64,000 nt of DNA from Vombatus ursinus (lineage: Eukaryota; Chordata; Mammalia; Diprotodontia; Vombatidae). The notes beneath the pieces are model-generated. The model had not been told where the DNA came from. It ran no database searches and saw only the letters and a list, made by a program, of their open reading frames with translations. The stretch covers positions 2,153,739-2,217,738 of the forward strand of contig NW_020953950.1 of assembly GCF_900497805.2 (NCBI RefSeq), in the 5' to 3' direction. Position 1 is the stretch's first letter, and every line of letters starts with the position of its first letter. Made by a program: the position numbers and the translations under genes. This document shows positions 63,966-64,000 of this stretch, one piece after another.

Positions 63966-64000
63966 GTGGGATGGATGCCATCACTGGAGGCCTTCAAGAA
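63966..64000 (+). mobile_element. CR1/L3 fragment cut by the window edge
   Basis: gatggatgccatcactggag and gccttcaagaa match the CR1/L3 3' phrase; it continues beyond the window. 63,873-63,965 is unassigned. Confidence 0.55.

Overview
The window looks like gene-free nuclear DNA from a marsupial. The evidence is the repeat content. There are tRNA-headed CORE-SINEs of the MAR1 and short SINE1/WSINE types, THER1/MIR and MIR3, many L2 and CR1/L3 pieces, an RTE (BovB-like) LINE, marsupial-type L1 3' ends, and a nearly complete ORF1-only HAL1. I cannot name the species. Repeat family names were given by eye from remembered consensus sequences, and edges are good to about 10-30 bases unless a target-site duplication (TSD) is quoted.

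I find no protein-coding exon, tRNA, rRNA, CRISPR array or CpG island. Long open frames (up to 161 codons) are either inside LINEs (L1, HAL1, L2, CR1/L3, RTE), in low-complexity DNA, or show no recognisable domain. The real coding remnants are LINE fragments: RTE endonuclease (5.3-6.6 kb), RTE C-terminus (7.65-8.07 kb, minus), CR1/L3 reverse transcriptase (22.7-23.0 and 49.0 kb, minus), L2 reverse transcriptase (47.4-48.5 kb), L1 ORF2 pieces, and HAL1 ORF1 (from 54,005).

Layout. 1-4.3 kb: simple repeats, an L1 tail holding a small palindromic transposon, unique DNA. 4.3-6.6 kb: L1 5' end, then RTE split by MAR1. 7.3-11.6 kb: MITE, RTE, L1 with an LTR-like insert, L2, a tetranucleotide array. 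11.6-17.6 kb: dense MIR/THER1, CR1/L3 and a hAT element carrying two SINEs. 17.6-18.6 kb: unique, homeodomain-motif-rich. 18.9-24 kb: L1, L2 and CR1/L3, ending in a 270-bp polypurine tract. 24-30.8 kb: MIR/L2 with unique islands. 30.8-33 kb: L1. 33-40 kb: MIR/L2 and two solo LTR fossils (36.7 and 39.3 kb). 40-48.5 kb: long L2 copies and a four-level nest of retroelements. 48.5-53 kb: CR1/L3, a duplicated 250-bp segment, unique DNA. 53.2-56.2 kb: HAL1. 56.2-64 kb: CR1/L3, RTE, hAT, an inverted SINE pair, and L2/MIR.

The nesting gives a relative age order: CR1/L3, L2 and MIR are the hosts; MAR1 entered them; the short SINE1 copies entered last. MAR1 ends in a BovB/RTE-like tail, and RTE fragments lie in the same window, fitting an RTE-driven SINE. 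The islands of DNA without recognisable repeats (for example 12.4-12.9, 17.7-18.6, 26.2-27.4, 33.7-34.2, 60.7-60.9 and 62.6-63.0 kb) are the best places to look for conserved regulatory elements. Two of them hold RFX X-box motifs, one of which fits the full 14-base palindrome.

I saw no sign of a new biological system; the points of interest are insertion histories and candidate regulatory motifs.
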